NCBI GenBank assembly: GCA_964522485.1
Contig: CAZFUS010000114.1
Location: forward strand, 1-6,005
Source: Methylohalomonas sp964522485
GTDB lineage: Bacteria > Pseudomonadota > Gammaproteobacteria > Methylohalomonadales > Methylohalomonadaceae
Reading direction: 5' to 3'
DNA: 6,005 nt
Each line of letters opens with the position of its first letter. The first letter of the stretch is position 1. The notes under the pieces were generated by a model. It was not told where the DNA came from, searched no databases, and saw only the letters and a list, made by a program, of their open reading frames with translations. The translations under genes and the position numbers were made by a program. Of this stretch, positions 1 through 6,005 are shown in pieces.

Positions 1-238
1 GCCAGGCAAATGCAAAATCCTCGACGGCGATGTCCAGTTCATCCTGGCGGTAATCCAGCCGCCCGATTTCGAGTCGATCCAGCAGACGACCGGAGAGATC
101 CCGGACCACCAGTTCACCCGGCAGCATCCGTTCGCCCATCCAGACGGCGCCGCGCAGACCGGCCGGGGTGGCAACAATCACCATCAGACCGGTGATAGCC
201 AGCAACATCAGCAGCAGCAGGACTTTCAGCAGTCTCAC
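1..238 (-). CDS. tamB: TamB, translocation and assembly module inner-membrane subunit (N-terminal part only)
   Basis: The first 79 codons are visible; the gene runs off the left edge. The protein starts MRLLKVLLLLMLLAITG, an uncleaved-type N-terminal membrane anchor of about 20 hydrophobic residues. It continues with the TPAGLR stretch, then a repetitive LxGRLLDRLEIGRLDYR-like beta pattern, as at the start of E. coli TamB (anchor, then TTSGL, then a PGL... region). The start is a GTG at 238-236 whose last bases overlap the tamA TGA stop (GTGA, 4 bp), which implies translational coupling. TamB is a very long beta-helical, AsmA/VPS13-like protein anchored in the inner membrane. It spans the periplasm to TamA, and the pair acts in outer-membrane protein assembly and/or phospholipid transport. 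Identification rests on the N-terminus plus position next to tamA. The large C-terminal DUF490/TamB domain lies outside the window. Confidence 0.9.
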   Translation of the reverse strand, partial: MRLLKVLLLLMLLAITGLMVIVATPAGLRGAVWMGERMLPGELVVRDLSGRLLDRLEIGRLDYRQDELDIAVEDFAFAW

Positions 239-1965
239 AGATCGGAGCCCAGCGAAATGTGCAGGCGGATCGGCAGATCGTCGTCGGTGACGCCCGCAGC
301 CACATCCACCTTGATGAGCCCGACCGGGGATAGCCAGCGCAGTCCCAGACCGGTACCTACCTCAAGCGGATCGGAAAAATCGTTGACGGCATTGCCGAAA
401 TCGACGAAAGCGGCCACGCCCCAGCCTTTATAGACAAACTGCTCGTATTCGATACTCCCGACAATCAGGTAACGGCCGCCGATAACCTCACCCGCGGCAT
501 TTTCCGGGCCGAGTGACTGGTAGTCGTAACCGCGGATGCTGTTATCACCGCCGGCGAAGAAGCGTAGCGAGGCCGGCAATTTGTCAAAGTCAGCAACGCC
601 GGTGGCACCGAATTCGAACCGTGCCAGAATACGATTGCGGAAACCGAGGGCGCGGATGTATTTACCCTGTATGCGTGTCTGTACAAACGAAGTATCGGAC
701 AATAGGGGTTCCGCCGCGCCTTTTACTTCCAGGCTGAGGCGGCCGCCTCTGCGGGCATATATCGGGTCATCGCTCCAGCTGCGCCACCAGCTGGCGCCGG
801 GGATGAGCAGTTTCGTGGTGCGGCGCTCATCGGCGATGCGGAAGTTTTCCAGCAGATAGGTGGTGGACAGGGTTTCGTGCCAGCCCCAGCGGGTCCGGCT
901 GCGGAATACGGAGGCCTGGCCGCTCCGGCTCTCACTGGTCTCGGTATCCTCGTCCTTGAGCAAACCACTGAAGCCGACGTCAGCGGGGCCGTTGCGGAAG
1001 TAGGGCATGAGATATTTACCGCTCAGCGTGCTGATAACCGGCGACAGCGTCAGGCTGGTATTGAACTGGTGGGCGCGCTCGTTCAGGTAACGGGCGTCCC
1101 AGCCGAGCCGCAGCCGCGGACCGGTGTCAGTGGCGAAACCGCCGCCTGCGGTATAGCGGTGCGGTTTGCGAAGTTCCAGTGAGGCCGTGATCGGGACGGT
1201 CTGATCCGTGGTCTGGCTTTGCCCGGTCCTGATATCGACCGAACTGAAGATATTGCTGTCAAGCAGCGCCCGGCGCAGTGCGATTGGTCCGCTGGCATTA
1301 TAGGGCTCGCCCGGTTCAAACGGGATGTAGTTGCGCAGAAAGGACTCTTCAAACGGTGTTTCATTGAAGCTGACCGGACCATAATGGTAGCGGGGGCCGG
1401 TATCGAATTCGAGATCGATGGTGGCTGCGTGGCGCTTGACGTTGACCCGCATCTCGTGCGTGACAAACCTGGCGTCGAAGAAACCCAGTTCCCGTGCCTG
1501 GCGCTGCAGTTTGCTCTTGAAGTCACTGTAGACCTGGTGTTTAAGGCGATCGCCACGGCTGAAAGGGGGATCAGTGCGCAGCTTCCTGAAGGCGGGCAGA
1601 TCACTGCCTGGTCCGGTGATTGTGATCTGCGCCTGTTCAATGATAACCGGCTCGCCCTTTTCAATACGGTATTGCGCCAGCCAGCCGCTTTCGGTCTGCG
1701 TCAGTTCTGAGTCGACGCGCGGCTCGTAGTAGCCGAAAACCTTCAGGGCCTCGCGGATTTCCTGCGGTGCGCGCTGATGCAGAAACTGCAGTCGGGTTTT
1801 GCTGAGTTTTTGCTGTTGGTGCCGGTTCAACGTGACGCTGGCGGTGACATTGTCCAGTATTGCCCCGCTGACGCCCTCGAAGCGGACGTCAATTTGGCTG
1901 GGATCAGCGGCCCGGGCGAGGGAGACCAGCAGCAGTCCGCTTGCAATCAGAAATCGGCTCAACAT
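235..1965 (-). CDS. tamA: TamA, outer-membrane Omp85-family subunit of the translocation and assembly module
   Basis: The product is 576 aa, practically the same length as E. coli TamA. A Sec signal peptide (MLSRFLIASGLLLVSLARA, cleavage about 19/20) is followed by three POTRA-like domains (about 23-103, 107-189 and 190-268) and a 16-strand-type Omp85 barrel (about 270-576). POTRA hallmarks seen include FGYYEP near 77-82, GFFDA near 161-165, and the glycine-proline turn GPRYHYGPV before the third domain. The barrel has the family signature RFFAGGDNSIRGY at 468-480 (conserved RGY of loop 6), and the protein ends HISLGSDL, close to the FYIGLGPEL ending I recall for E. coli TamA. I chose the ATG at 1965 because the signal peptide begins there. 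The frame stays open upstream to a GTG at 2229, but that stretch is Arg/Cys-rich and signal-less. No strong Shine-Dalgarno precedes 1965 (GCCGTAGATTA). It works with TamB, encoded immediately downstream, in outer-membrane biogenesis. Confidence 0.95.
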   Translation of the reverse strand: MLSRFLIASGLLLVSLARAADPSQIDVRFEGVSGAILDNVTASVTLNRHQQQKLSKTRLQFLHQRAPQEIREALKVFGYYEPRVDSELTQTESGWLAQYRIEKGEPVIIEQAQITITGPGSDLPAFRKLRTDPPFSRGDRLKHQVYSDFKSKLQRQARELGFFDARFVTHEMRVNVKRHAATIDLEFDTGPRYHYGPVSFNETPFEESFLRNYIPFEPGEPYNASGPIALRRALLDSNIFSSVDIRTGQSQTTDQTVPITASLELRKPHRYTAGGGFATDTGPRLRLGWDARYLNERAHQFNTSLTLSPVISTLSGKYLMPYFRNGPADVGFSGLLKDEDTETSESRSGQASVFRSRTRWGWHETLSTTYLLENFRIADERRTTKLLIPGASWWRSWSDDPIYARRGGRLSLEVKGAAEPLLSDTSFVQTRIQGKYIRALGFRNRILARFEFGATGVADFDKLPASLRFFAGGDNSIRGYDYQSLGPENAAGEVIGGRYLIVGSIEYEQFVYKGWGVAAFVDFGNAVNDFSDPLEVGTGLGLRWLSPVGLIKVDVAAGVTDDDLPIRLHISLGSDL

Positions 1966-2046
1966 TAATCTACGGCTGTCGGGCCCGCTCCTGTGGTGCT
2001 GTGGCTGACGGGCCTGTCCACCGGTCCGAAAGGGACGGGTTTCCCA

Positions 2047-2075
2047 CTGTAATCGGTTTTCACGGTATCGCCAAC
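2047..2075 (-). promoter_or_regulatory. Candidate sigma70-type promoter for tamAB
   Basis: On the minus strand TTGGCG (2075-2070) and TACAGT (2052-2047) are separated by exactly 17 bp. Each matches 4 of 6 consensus bases. The predicted transcript would start about 75-80 nt before the tamA ATG. This is pattern matching only; other weak boxes exist in the region. Confidence 0.3.
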
Positions 2076-2361
2076 CGAACCGGCACCTTATCGCTGCTGG
2101 CGACTTGCAAATGTGGATGCTTGAATAAAGCATGCGGCGGCACGGGAAACACTGGCGTGGACAACCATGGCCCTGATTTCCATTGACCGGAAAGAGTAAT
2201 GACGCTTTGTCCGTACCCCTGGCAACCACGTACTCAAAACTTTTGCTTGCCGTGGTTTTGCTGTCGCCGGTCAGTCATATTGTTGCCACCCTCCAATACG
2301 GCAATTATGCCTGCATTGCCACAGCCGCCACCGGCCTGGAGCAGATTATAATGTCGGGCTG

Positions 2362-2553
2362 GTGGCCCTGGTCCGGCTGTCTGCAGGGGCTCTGTGGGTG
2401 TTTTTTATTGCCGATAATGAACACCGGCCGATCGGCATGGTCGAAGTCCAGAATCTGGCGCTCGCCATAGTGGCTATCTGCCTGATCAGGCTGGTGGATC
2501 GGGTTACAGCTGTGCTCTCGGCTTTAGCCAGTCAGAAGGCGTTTGCCCGGTAG
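2362..2553 (+). CDS. Possible small membrane protein of unknown function, perhaps a frameshifted remnant
   Basis: I do not recognise this ORF. It encodes 63 aa from a GTG. The translation has two hydrophobic segments (about residues 2-17 with LWVFFIA, and 32-43 with LALAIVAICLIRLV) separated by a polar turn (DNEHRPIGMVEVQN), a plausible two-helix hairpin. Codon third positions are mostly G or C, as in the neighbouring genes, which argues for coding. Against it: no Shine-Dalgarno precedes the GTG, and the residues directly upstream in frame (ADYNVGL) already look protein-like although no good start lies farther upstream. The +2183 frame, with its own hydrophobic segment (KLLLAVVLLSP), ends its coding-like stretch just where this frame begins to look coding. 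That fits one small three-helix gene broken by a one-base deletion near 2341-2361, but chance is not excluded. Confidence 0.3.
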   Translation: MALVRLSAGALWVFFIADNEHRPIGMVEVQNLALAIVAICLIRLVDRVTAVLSALASQKAFAR

Positions 2554-2666
2554 CCAGGCGGTGTCGGCTTACGACCGGCAGCGGATTCCGGCCGGGACGG
2601 GCGTCGACCATATTTCAGATCCTTAGTAGCAGGTTATCGTCGATACTTTACTGTCGCCCCGGGATC

Positions 2667-2701
2667 GCAACACGGCAGGCTGGAATGTTGTAAAATATAA
2701 C
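2667..2701 (+). promoter_or_regulatory. Candidate promoter for the rightward three-gene operon
   Basis: Two overlapping -10-like boxes, TAAAAT (2691-2696) and TATAAC (2696-2701), each match 5 of 6 consensus bases. The -35 is poor: the best is GCAACA (2667-2672), 18 bp before TAAAAT and matching only in its last three bases. A weak -35 could mean activator dependence or an alternative sigma factor; that is inference. If used, it leaves a leader of roughly 120 nt containing the inverted repeats at 2716-2779. Confidence 0.3.
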
Positions 2702-2715
2702 GCGAATCAATTCAG

Positions 2716-2726
2716 GAAGATTCTTC
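2716..2726. repeat. Short perfect palindrome GAAGA-T-TCTTC in the operon leader
   Basis: An 11-bp dyad with a single central base lies just upstream of the larger inverted repeats and just downstream of the candidate -10 boxes. It could be an operator half-site pair or merely an AT-rich chance palindrome. Confidence 0.35.
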
Positions 2727-2730
2727 AATC

Positions 2731-2779
2731 TTTGCATTGGCGAAAGATGCAAAAAACTAAATATCTGCAGCCAATGCAA
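2731..2779. repeat. Nested, mutually exclusive inverted repeats in the operon leader
   Basis: TTGCATTGGC (2732-2741) is the exact reverse complement of GCCAATGCAA (2770-2779), giving a 10-bp stem with a 28-nt loop. The left arm also pairs with a third element inside that loop: TTTGCAT (2731-2737) with ATGCAAA (2747-2753), 7 bp with a 9-nt loop. Both pairings cannot form at once. The element sits 47 bp before the protease start. It could be a transcript switch or repeated binding sites for a dimeric regulator. No U-run follows either stem on the plus strand, so neither looks like an intrinsic terminator. Confidence 0.55.
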
Positions 2780-2826
2780 CAGCAGAATCTCGATCATCTC
2801 AAATATCAACCGTTAAAGAGTGTGGC

Positions 2827-3378
2827 ATGTCGTTTGCAAACCGAATGATTTTTTTTAAATTCTCCTTGTTATTAATCGTGCTCTGGTCTGCTGCCGTATT
2901 GCCTGTCAGTGCCGATCCGAACATTCAACAGATCTACAGCTGGAAAGAAAAGGTCATCGTTTATCCCTCTGAACTTGTTTTCAAGGCCAAGCTTGACAGC
3001 GGCGCCAAGACCTCCTCAATAAATGCGATTGAAGTTGAAGAATTTGAACACGACGATGAAGAATGGGTCAGGTTCACTATCGAGAATGAGGATGAAGAAA
3101 AAGAGACGATAGAACGTCCTATTGTTCGTCATGTTCGTATCAAGGAACATGAGGGAGAATACGATCGGCGGCCGGTGGTCAAGCTGGGAATCTGCTTGGG
3201 CAAGTTGTATAAGGAAGTTGAGGTCAATCTGGTTGACCGTTCGCACTACATAACCGGTGTATTGATTGGCCGCTCCTTCATGGAGGGTGCTGTACTGATT
3301 GATCCTTCGAGCACATATACCCATTCCCCGGACTGCAATCGTAAATCGTCTGACGATGACGATGACGATGAAGATTGA
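2827..3378 (+). CDS. Exported retropepsin-like aspartic protease, RimB / 'ATP-dependent zinc protease' family
   Basis: The product is 183 aa. ATG is preceded by AAAGAG at 6 nt, a fair ribosome binding site. Residues 1-29 form a Sec signal peptide (hydrophobic FFKFSLLLIVLWSAAVLPVSA, cleavage about 29/30, no lipobox cysteine), so it should act in the periplasm. The catalytic motif of single-domain retropepsin-like proteases is present as KLDSGAKTSSINA, Asp at residue 57. The family's second half is also present: RRPVVKLGICLG, then VNLVDRSHYITGVLIGRSFM and VLIDPS. These match the PF05618 family, named 'ATP-dependent zinc protease' although its fold is aspartic-protease-like. Enzymes of this type would work as homodimers, each giving one Asp. 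Cytosolic RimB partners the glutamate ligase RimK; this copy is exported. Odd points are a very acidic insertion at about 69-96 and a C-terminal tail of Asp/Glu (176-183). It is the first gene of an operon with the membrane protein and the ligase. Substrate unknown. Confidence 0.88.
   Translation: MSFANRMIFFKFSLLLIVLWSAAVLPVSADPNIQQIYSWKEKVIVYPSELVFKAKLDSGAKTSSINAIEVEEFEHDDEEWVRFTIENEDEEKETIERPIVRHVRIKEHEGEYDRRPVVKLGICLGKLYKEVEVNLVDRSHYITGVLIGRSFMEGAVLIDPSSTYTHSPDCNRKSSDDDDDDED
3352..3375 (+). repeat. GACGAT hexanucleotide repeat encoding the acidic tail
   Basis: Three perfect copies of GACGAT followed by GAAGAT encode DDDDDDED at the extreme C-terminus of the protease. Copy-number slippage would change the tail by two residues per unit without altering the frame. 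Confidence 0.7.
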
Positions 3379-3390
3379 TAATTAATAATA

Positions 3391-4932
3391 ATGAATAGAG
3401 CGCCGCTTTACTGGCTGTGTGGCGTGTTGGCCGTGATCGGCAGCGCTTTCTTTCTATACAAATGGCTGTCTTTGGGCTATCCGGTTGTGCCGGGTACTTC
3501 CGCGGATCTCTGGCAGATAGAAATCCGGATCGGCTTTACGGCCACGGATAAACCGATCAAGGCCTCGCTTTATGTGCCGGGCAACACCCGTAACTTTGCC
3601 ATTCTGAATGAAAACTTCATTTCGCGTGGCTTCGGGCTTAGCATGCAGCGTGAGGATGGCAATCGGCGCGCAGTCTGGTCAATCCGGACGGCTAATGGCC
3701 CGCAGTCACTATACTATCGCGCGACGGTAGAAAAATTTACTGCAAGCGAACCCGCCAGCGAAGATCAGTCGCCTCCGGAACCGAGAGCACATAAATTCGA
3801 AGGTGCCGAATATGAGGTAGCCAAGTCCATTGTGCAGGAAGCTCAGCAGCAATCCGCGGACCTGGATACACTCGTAGCCCAGCTCGTCCGCCGGGCTGCC
3901 AAAGCCAATGATGACAACATGTCCCTGCTGTTGAAGGGCGACGATTCACTACGCAATCGTATCAATATTGTCAGCCGGCTGCTGGCCCTGGCTTATGCAC
4001 CGGCCCGCGCAATACACGGTCTGCATATGGATGTTCAGCGACGCGAGGCCGATGTTCAGCCGTGGCTGCAGGTTTTTAACAAGGATCACTGGGAGTCATA
4101 TGATCCGCATACGGGCCAACCAGGACTGCCTGATAATTATCTGGTGTTCTGGCATGGCCAGAAAAATCTGCTGGAAGTAGCCGGAGGGGAGAATGCGGTA
4201 GCCGAGATCGCTGTTCTCCGGGTGGAACGCGCTGCTGTGGAGGCAGCTGCCGCCAGGACACATTTCATGAGCCCCGTACTTGAAGGCATGTCACTGAGCA
4301 GTTTGCCTCTGTCGACGCAGAAGGTTTATGAAATTCTTTTACTGGTACCGGTTGGCGCATTTTTGCTGGTTATTATGCGTAATGTGGTCGGTATCAAGAC
4401 ATTCGGTACGTTCATGCCAGTGTTAATCGCATTATCATTCAGGGAAACCCAGCTTACCTGGGGTATTATCCTTTTTACGCTGGTCGTGTCACTCGGCCTG
4501 ATCCTGCGCTTTTCTCTGGAACGTCTTAAACTCCTGATGGTACCGCGTCTGGCCGCAGTGCTGACCATGGTGATACTGTTGATGATGATCATCAGTATTG
4601 TGACCAACAATTTCGGTATCGAAAGTGGTCTTTCAATCGCTCTGTTCCCCATGGTCATAATCACGATGACCATCGAACGTATGTCGATCGTCTGGGACGA
4701 GCGGGGCGCTACGGAAGCCATCAATCAGGCGCTGGGCAGTCTGTTATGTGCGGCACTGGCCTTCCTGCTCATGAAGAATAATTATGTAGCTCATTTGTTC
4801 ACTGTATTTCCGGAACTTTTACTGGTCCTGCTGGCAGTTCTCATGCTGCTTGGCCGCTACACTGGTTACCGTCTGCTGGAGCTGCGGCGCTTTAAGGCGC
4901 TGGCCGAACCCAGCCGGCCTTCGACATCATGA
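3391..4932 (+). CDS. Inactive transglutaminase-like domain fused to seven transmembrane helices
   Basis: The product is 513 aa. An N-terminal membrane segment (about 7-25) is followed by a roughly 285-residue domain expected in the periplasm, then seven hydrophobic helices (about 312-329, 334-350, 356-373, 384-404, 412-428, 447-462, 472-489) and a short basic tail. This is the architecture of the Transglut_i_TM plus 7TM_transglut families (PF14400/PF14402). The transglutaminase fold is recognisable by RLLALAYAPARAIHG (196-210; compare LLRAxGIPARxVxG) and PWLQVFNKDHWESYDPHTG (224-242). No cysteine lies ahead of the PAR motif, and the usual His-Ala-Trp triplet reads Gln-Pro-Trp, so Cys and His of the triad are missing while the Asp (YDP) remains. 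It is probably a binding domain, not an enzyme. The ATG lies 12 bp after the protease stop in an almost pure A/T spacer without a clear Shine-Dalgarno, and the end overlaps the ligase start. It could transport or sense the ligase product (inference). Confidence 0.88.
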   Translation: MNRAPLYWLCGVLAVIGSAFFLYKWLSLGYPVVPGTSADLWQIEIRIGFTATDKPIKASLYVPGNTRNFAILNENFISRGFGLSMQREDGNRRAVWSIRTANGPQSLYYRATVEKFTASEPASEDQSPPEPRAHKFEGAEYEVAKSIVQEAQQQSADLDTLVAQLVRRAAKANDDNMSLLLKGDDSLRNRINIVSRLLALAYAPARAIHGLHMDVQRREADVQPWLQVFNKDHWESYDPHTGQPGLPDNYLVFWHGQKNLLEVAGGENAVAEIAVLRVERAAVEAAAARTHFMSPVLEGMSLSSLPLSTQKVYEILLLVPVGAFLLVIMRNVVGIKTFGTFMPVLIALSFRETQLTWGIILFTLVVSLGLILRFSLERLKLLMVPRLAAVLTMVILLMMIISIVTNNFGIESGLSIALFPMVIITMTIERMSIVWDERGATEAINQALGSLLCAALAFLLMKNNYVAHLFTVFPELLLVLLAVLMLLGRYTGYRLLELRRFKALAEPSRPSTS

Positions 4933-5885
4933 TGTTCGCTACGCCAAAAATGCTTGCCAAAATCGGGGTGCTGGGTATCAACCAGCGCAATTGCGAATAT
5001 ACACTCGCCTATAATTCACGCCATCTGTACCCGCTGGTCGATGATAAGCTGCGCACCAAGAAGATCATGCTGGATGCCGGCCTGCGGGTGCCTGATTTGT
5101 ATGGAGTGGTCGAGATTGAACACCAGATCTCGGAACTTTCGGATTTCCTGTCACATTATCGCGACTTCGTCATCAAGCCGGCCCAGGGTACCGGTGGCGA
5201 TGGTATTATCGTTATTACCGGCCGTGTCGGTGATCGTTATCGAAAAACCAGCGGTAAACTCATGACCAAGCAGGAGATGGCGCATCAGGTCTCAAGTATT
5301 CTGAGCGGCCTTTACAGTCTGGGCGGACACAACGACAAGGCTATTATCGAATATCGTGTCAAGTTCGACCCGGTTTTTGAACCAATCAGCTTTCAAGGTG
5401 TACCCGATATTCGCATTATTATATTCCTTGGCGTACCTGTTATGGCGATGATGCGCCTGCCTACCAGCGCTGCTGACGGCAAGGCTAATCTGCATCAAGG
5501 CGCAATTGGAGCCGGCCTCGATCTCACCACTGGTGTTACCATGACCGCTGTCTATCACAATGACATTATCGAGCGCCATCCCGATACCAATGCACCGATC
5601 ACCAATGTTCAGGTGCCGCACTGGGATGAGCTGATGGATATCGCGGCGCGCTGTTATGATTTGACAGGGTTGGGCTATTTCGGTGTGGACATGGTCCTGG
5701 ACAAGAATCAGGGACCGATGATACTGGAGCTGAATGCGCGTCCAGGTCTTAATATCCAGATTGCGAATCGCCGGGGGTTAATGCATCGTCTGGAACTGAT
5801 CAAACAGTACGCCAGCGAACTCAAGGATGTACCCAGCCGGTTGCAGTTTGCAAGAGAACAGGTCGCGCCACTTGTTGCGGATTGA
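4929..5885 (+). CDS. ATP-grasp ligase, alpha-L-glutamate-ligase-like (RimK-related) protein
   Basis: The product is 318 aa with no signal peptide, so cytosolic. The N-terminal family block KIGVLGINQRN...YNSRHLYPLVDDKLRTK (about 11-44) leads into a full ATP-grasp fold. FVIKPAQGTGGDGI (80-93) holds the nucleotide-binding Lys83 and glycine-rich loop. Next come PDIRIIIF (159-166) and ANLHQGAIG (186-194). GVDMV (252-256) and ILELNARPGLN (265-275) carry the usual metal-binding acidic/Asn residues (Glu267, Asn269). ATP-grasp enzymes make an acyl-phosphate with ATP and couple it to an amine. By family this one is expected to form an amide bond, possibly adding glutamate, but the substrate is not shown. 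ATG at 4929 overlaps the preceding TGA (ATGA), with a second ATG at 4932; translation is probably coupled. It is the last gene of the operon. All catalytic landmarks look intact. Confidence 0.88.
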   Translation: MMFATPKMLAKIGVLGINQRNCEYTLAYNSRHLYPLVDDKLRTKKIMLDAGLRVPDLYGVVEIEHQISELSDFLSHYRDFVIKPAQGTGGDGIIVITGRVGDRYRKTSGKLMTKQEMAHQVSSILSGLYSLGGHNDKAIIEYRVKFDPVFEPISFQGVPDIRIIIFLGVPVMAMMRLPTSAADGKANLHQGAIGAGLDLTTGVTMTAVYHNDIIERHPDTNAPITNVQVPHWDELMDIAARCYDLTGLGYFGVDMVLDKNQGPMILELNARPGLNIQIANRRGLMHRLELIKQYASELKDVPSRLQFAREQVAPLVAD

Positions 5886-6005
5886 GCAACATGATAATAA
5901 ATTCAATCTGCAAAATGCCTGTCACAGAATGAACCCGAGAGCGCTGTAACAGATATGTCCTTTCTTTAGGTTTGTGCCAGAGCTTATCGAGACAGCGACT
6001 TTCCG
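5886..6005. other. Right-hand end without a supportable gene
   Basis: About 120 bp follow the ligase stop. Short dyads such as CTGTAACAG occur, but there is no GC-rich stem followed by a T-run, so no intrinsic terminator can be called. A GTG at 5974 opens a frame to the window end (VPELIETATF) but is too short to judge. Confidence 0.6.

Larger units (their letters stand above)
1966..2826. other. Divergent intergenic region between tamA and the protease-transglutaminase-ligase operon
   Basis: About 860 bp separate the leftward tamA start from the rightward protease gene. The tamA-proximal part (1966-2180) shows no convincing gene in any frame and should contain the tamAB promoter. The middle (about 2183-2553) holds the doubtful membrane ORF and its possible upstream frame. 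From 2554 to 2640 the DNA is GC-rich without a gene. From about 2680 to 2826 it becomes clearly AT-rich and carries promoter-like boxes and inverted repeats belonging to the rightward operon. I saw no tRNA, no CRISPR array and no insertion sequence ends. Confidence 0.7.

Noticed and set aside
1083..1710. Long open frames of about 160-190 codons on both strands inside tamA
   Set aside because: They lie wholly within tamA, show no domain or signal pattern, and are shadows of a GC-rich gene in other frames.
1966..2229. 88-residue N-terminal extension of the tamA frame up to a GTG at 2229
   Set aside because: It is Arg/Cys-rich and unlike any Omp85 N-terminus, and would bury the clear signal peptide that begins at 1965.
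2347..2352. Perfect TATAAT on the plus strand in the intergenic region
   Set aside because: The nearest -35-like TTGCCA (2316-2321) is 25 bp away, too far, and no convincing gene start follows at a suitable distance.
2351..2470. ATG with GGAG about 10 nt upstream, opening a 39-codon frame (MSGWWPWSG...)
   Set aside because: The product is Trp/Cys/Arg-rich and overlaps the better-looking frame one base away; probably chance.
2554..2640. GC-rich stretch with repeated CCGG-type words, checked as a terminator
   Set aside because: Only 4-5 bp imperfect stems can be drawn and no T-run follows.
4326..4724. 132-codon minus-strand frame opposite the 7TM region
   Set aside because: It mirrors the hydrophobic codons of the real gene; the Ile/Met/Thr/Arg-rich product has no recognisable fold.
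5974..6005. GTG-started open frame at the right edge
   Set aside because: Only ten codons are visible and there is no clear ribosome binding site, so a gene cannot be supported.

Overview
The window looks like chromosomal DNA of a mesophilic, moderately GC-rich gammaproteobacterium. The evidence is the TamA/TamB outer-membrane pair, the style of the signal peptides, and the three-gene set on the right, which is widespread in gammaproteobacteria such as pseudomonads, vibrios and their marine relatives. No genus can be named from the sequence alone.

Layout. Positions 1-1965 carry a leftward translocation and assembly module: tamA (complete, minus strand), with the first 79 codons of tamB after it. 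The two overlap by a GTGA stop/start. Positions 1966-2826 are a divergent intergenic stretch of about 860 bp. It holds a candidate tamA promoter, a doubtful small membrane-protein ORF that may be the remains of a frameshifted gene, and a leader for the rightward operon with nested inverted repeats. Positions 2827-5885 carry a compact rightward operon of three genes: an exported retropepsin-like protease of the RimB / 'ATP-dependent zinc protease' family, a membrane protein with a degenerate periplasmic transglutaminase domain fused to seven transmembrane helices, and a cytosolic ATP-grasp ligase of the alpha-L-glutamate-ligase-like (RimK-related) family. Spacings are 12 bp and then a 4-bp ATGA overlap. 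Positions 5886-6005 hold nothing that can be supported.

How the genes may work together. TamA and TamB are the known outer- and inner-membrane halves of an envelope-spanning complex. The rightward trio is the most interesting part. Its order and tight packing imply one pathway spread over three compartments: ATP-driven amide-bond formation in the cytosol, a 7TM protein with a non-catalytic transglutaminase-fold periplasmic domain in the inner membrane, and a periplasmic aspartic protease. A make/transport-or-sense/trim cycle for a glutamyl-type peptide or modified protein is a reasonable inference, but substrate and product cannot be read from this sequence. The families are known; their joint biochemical role is, to my knowledge, poorly defined.
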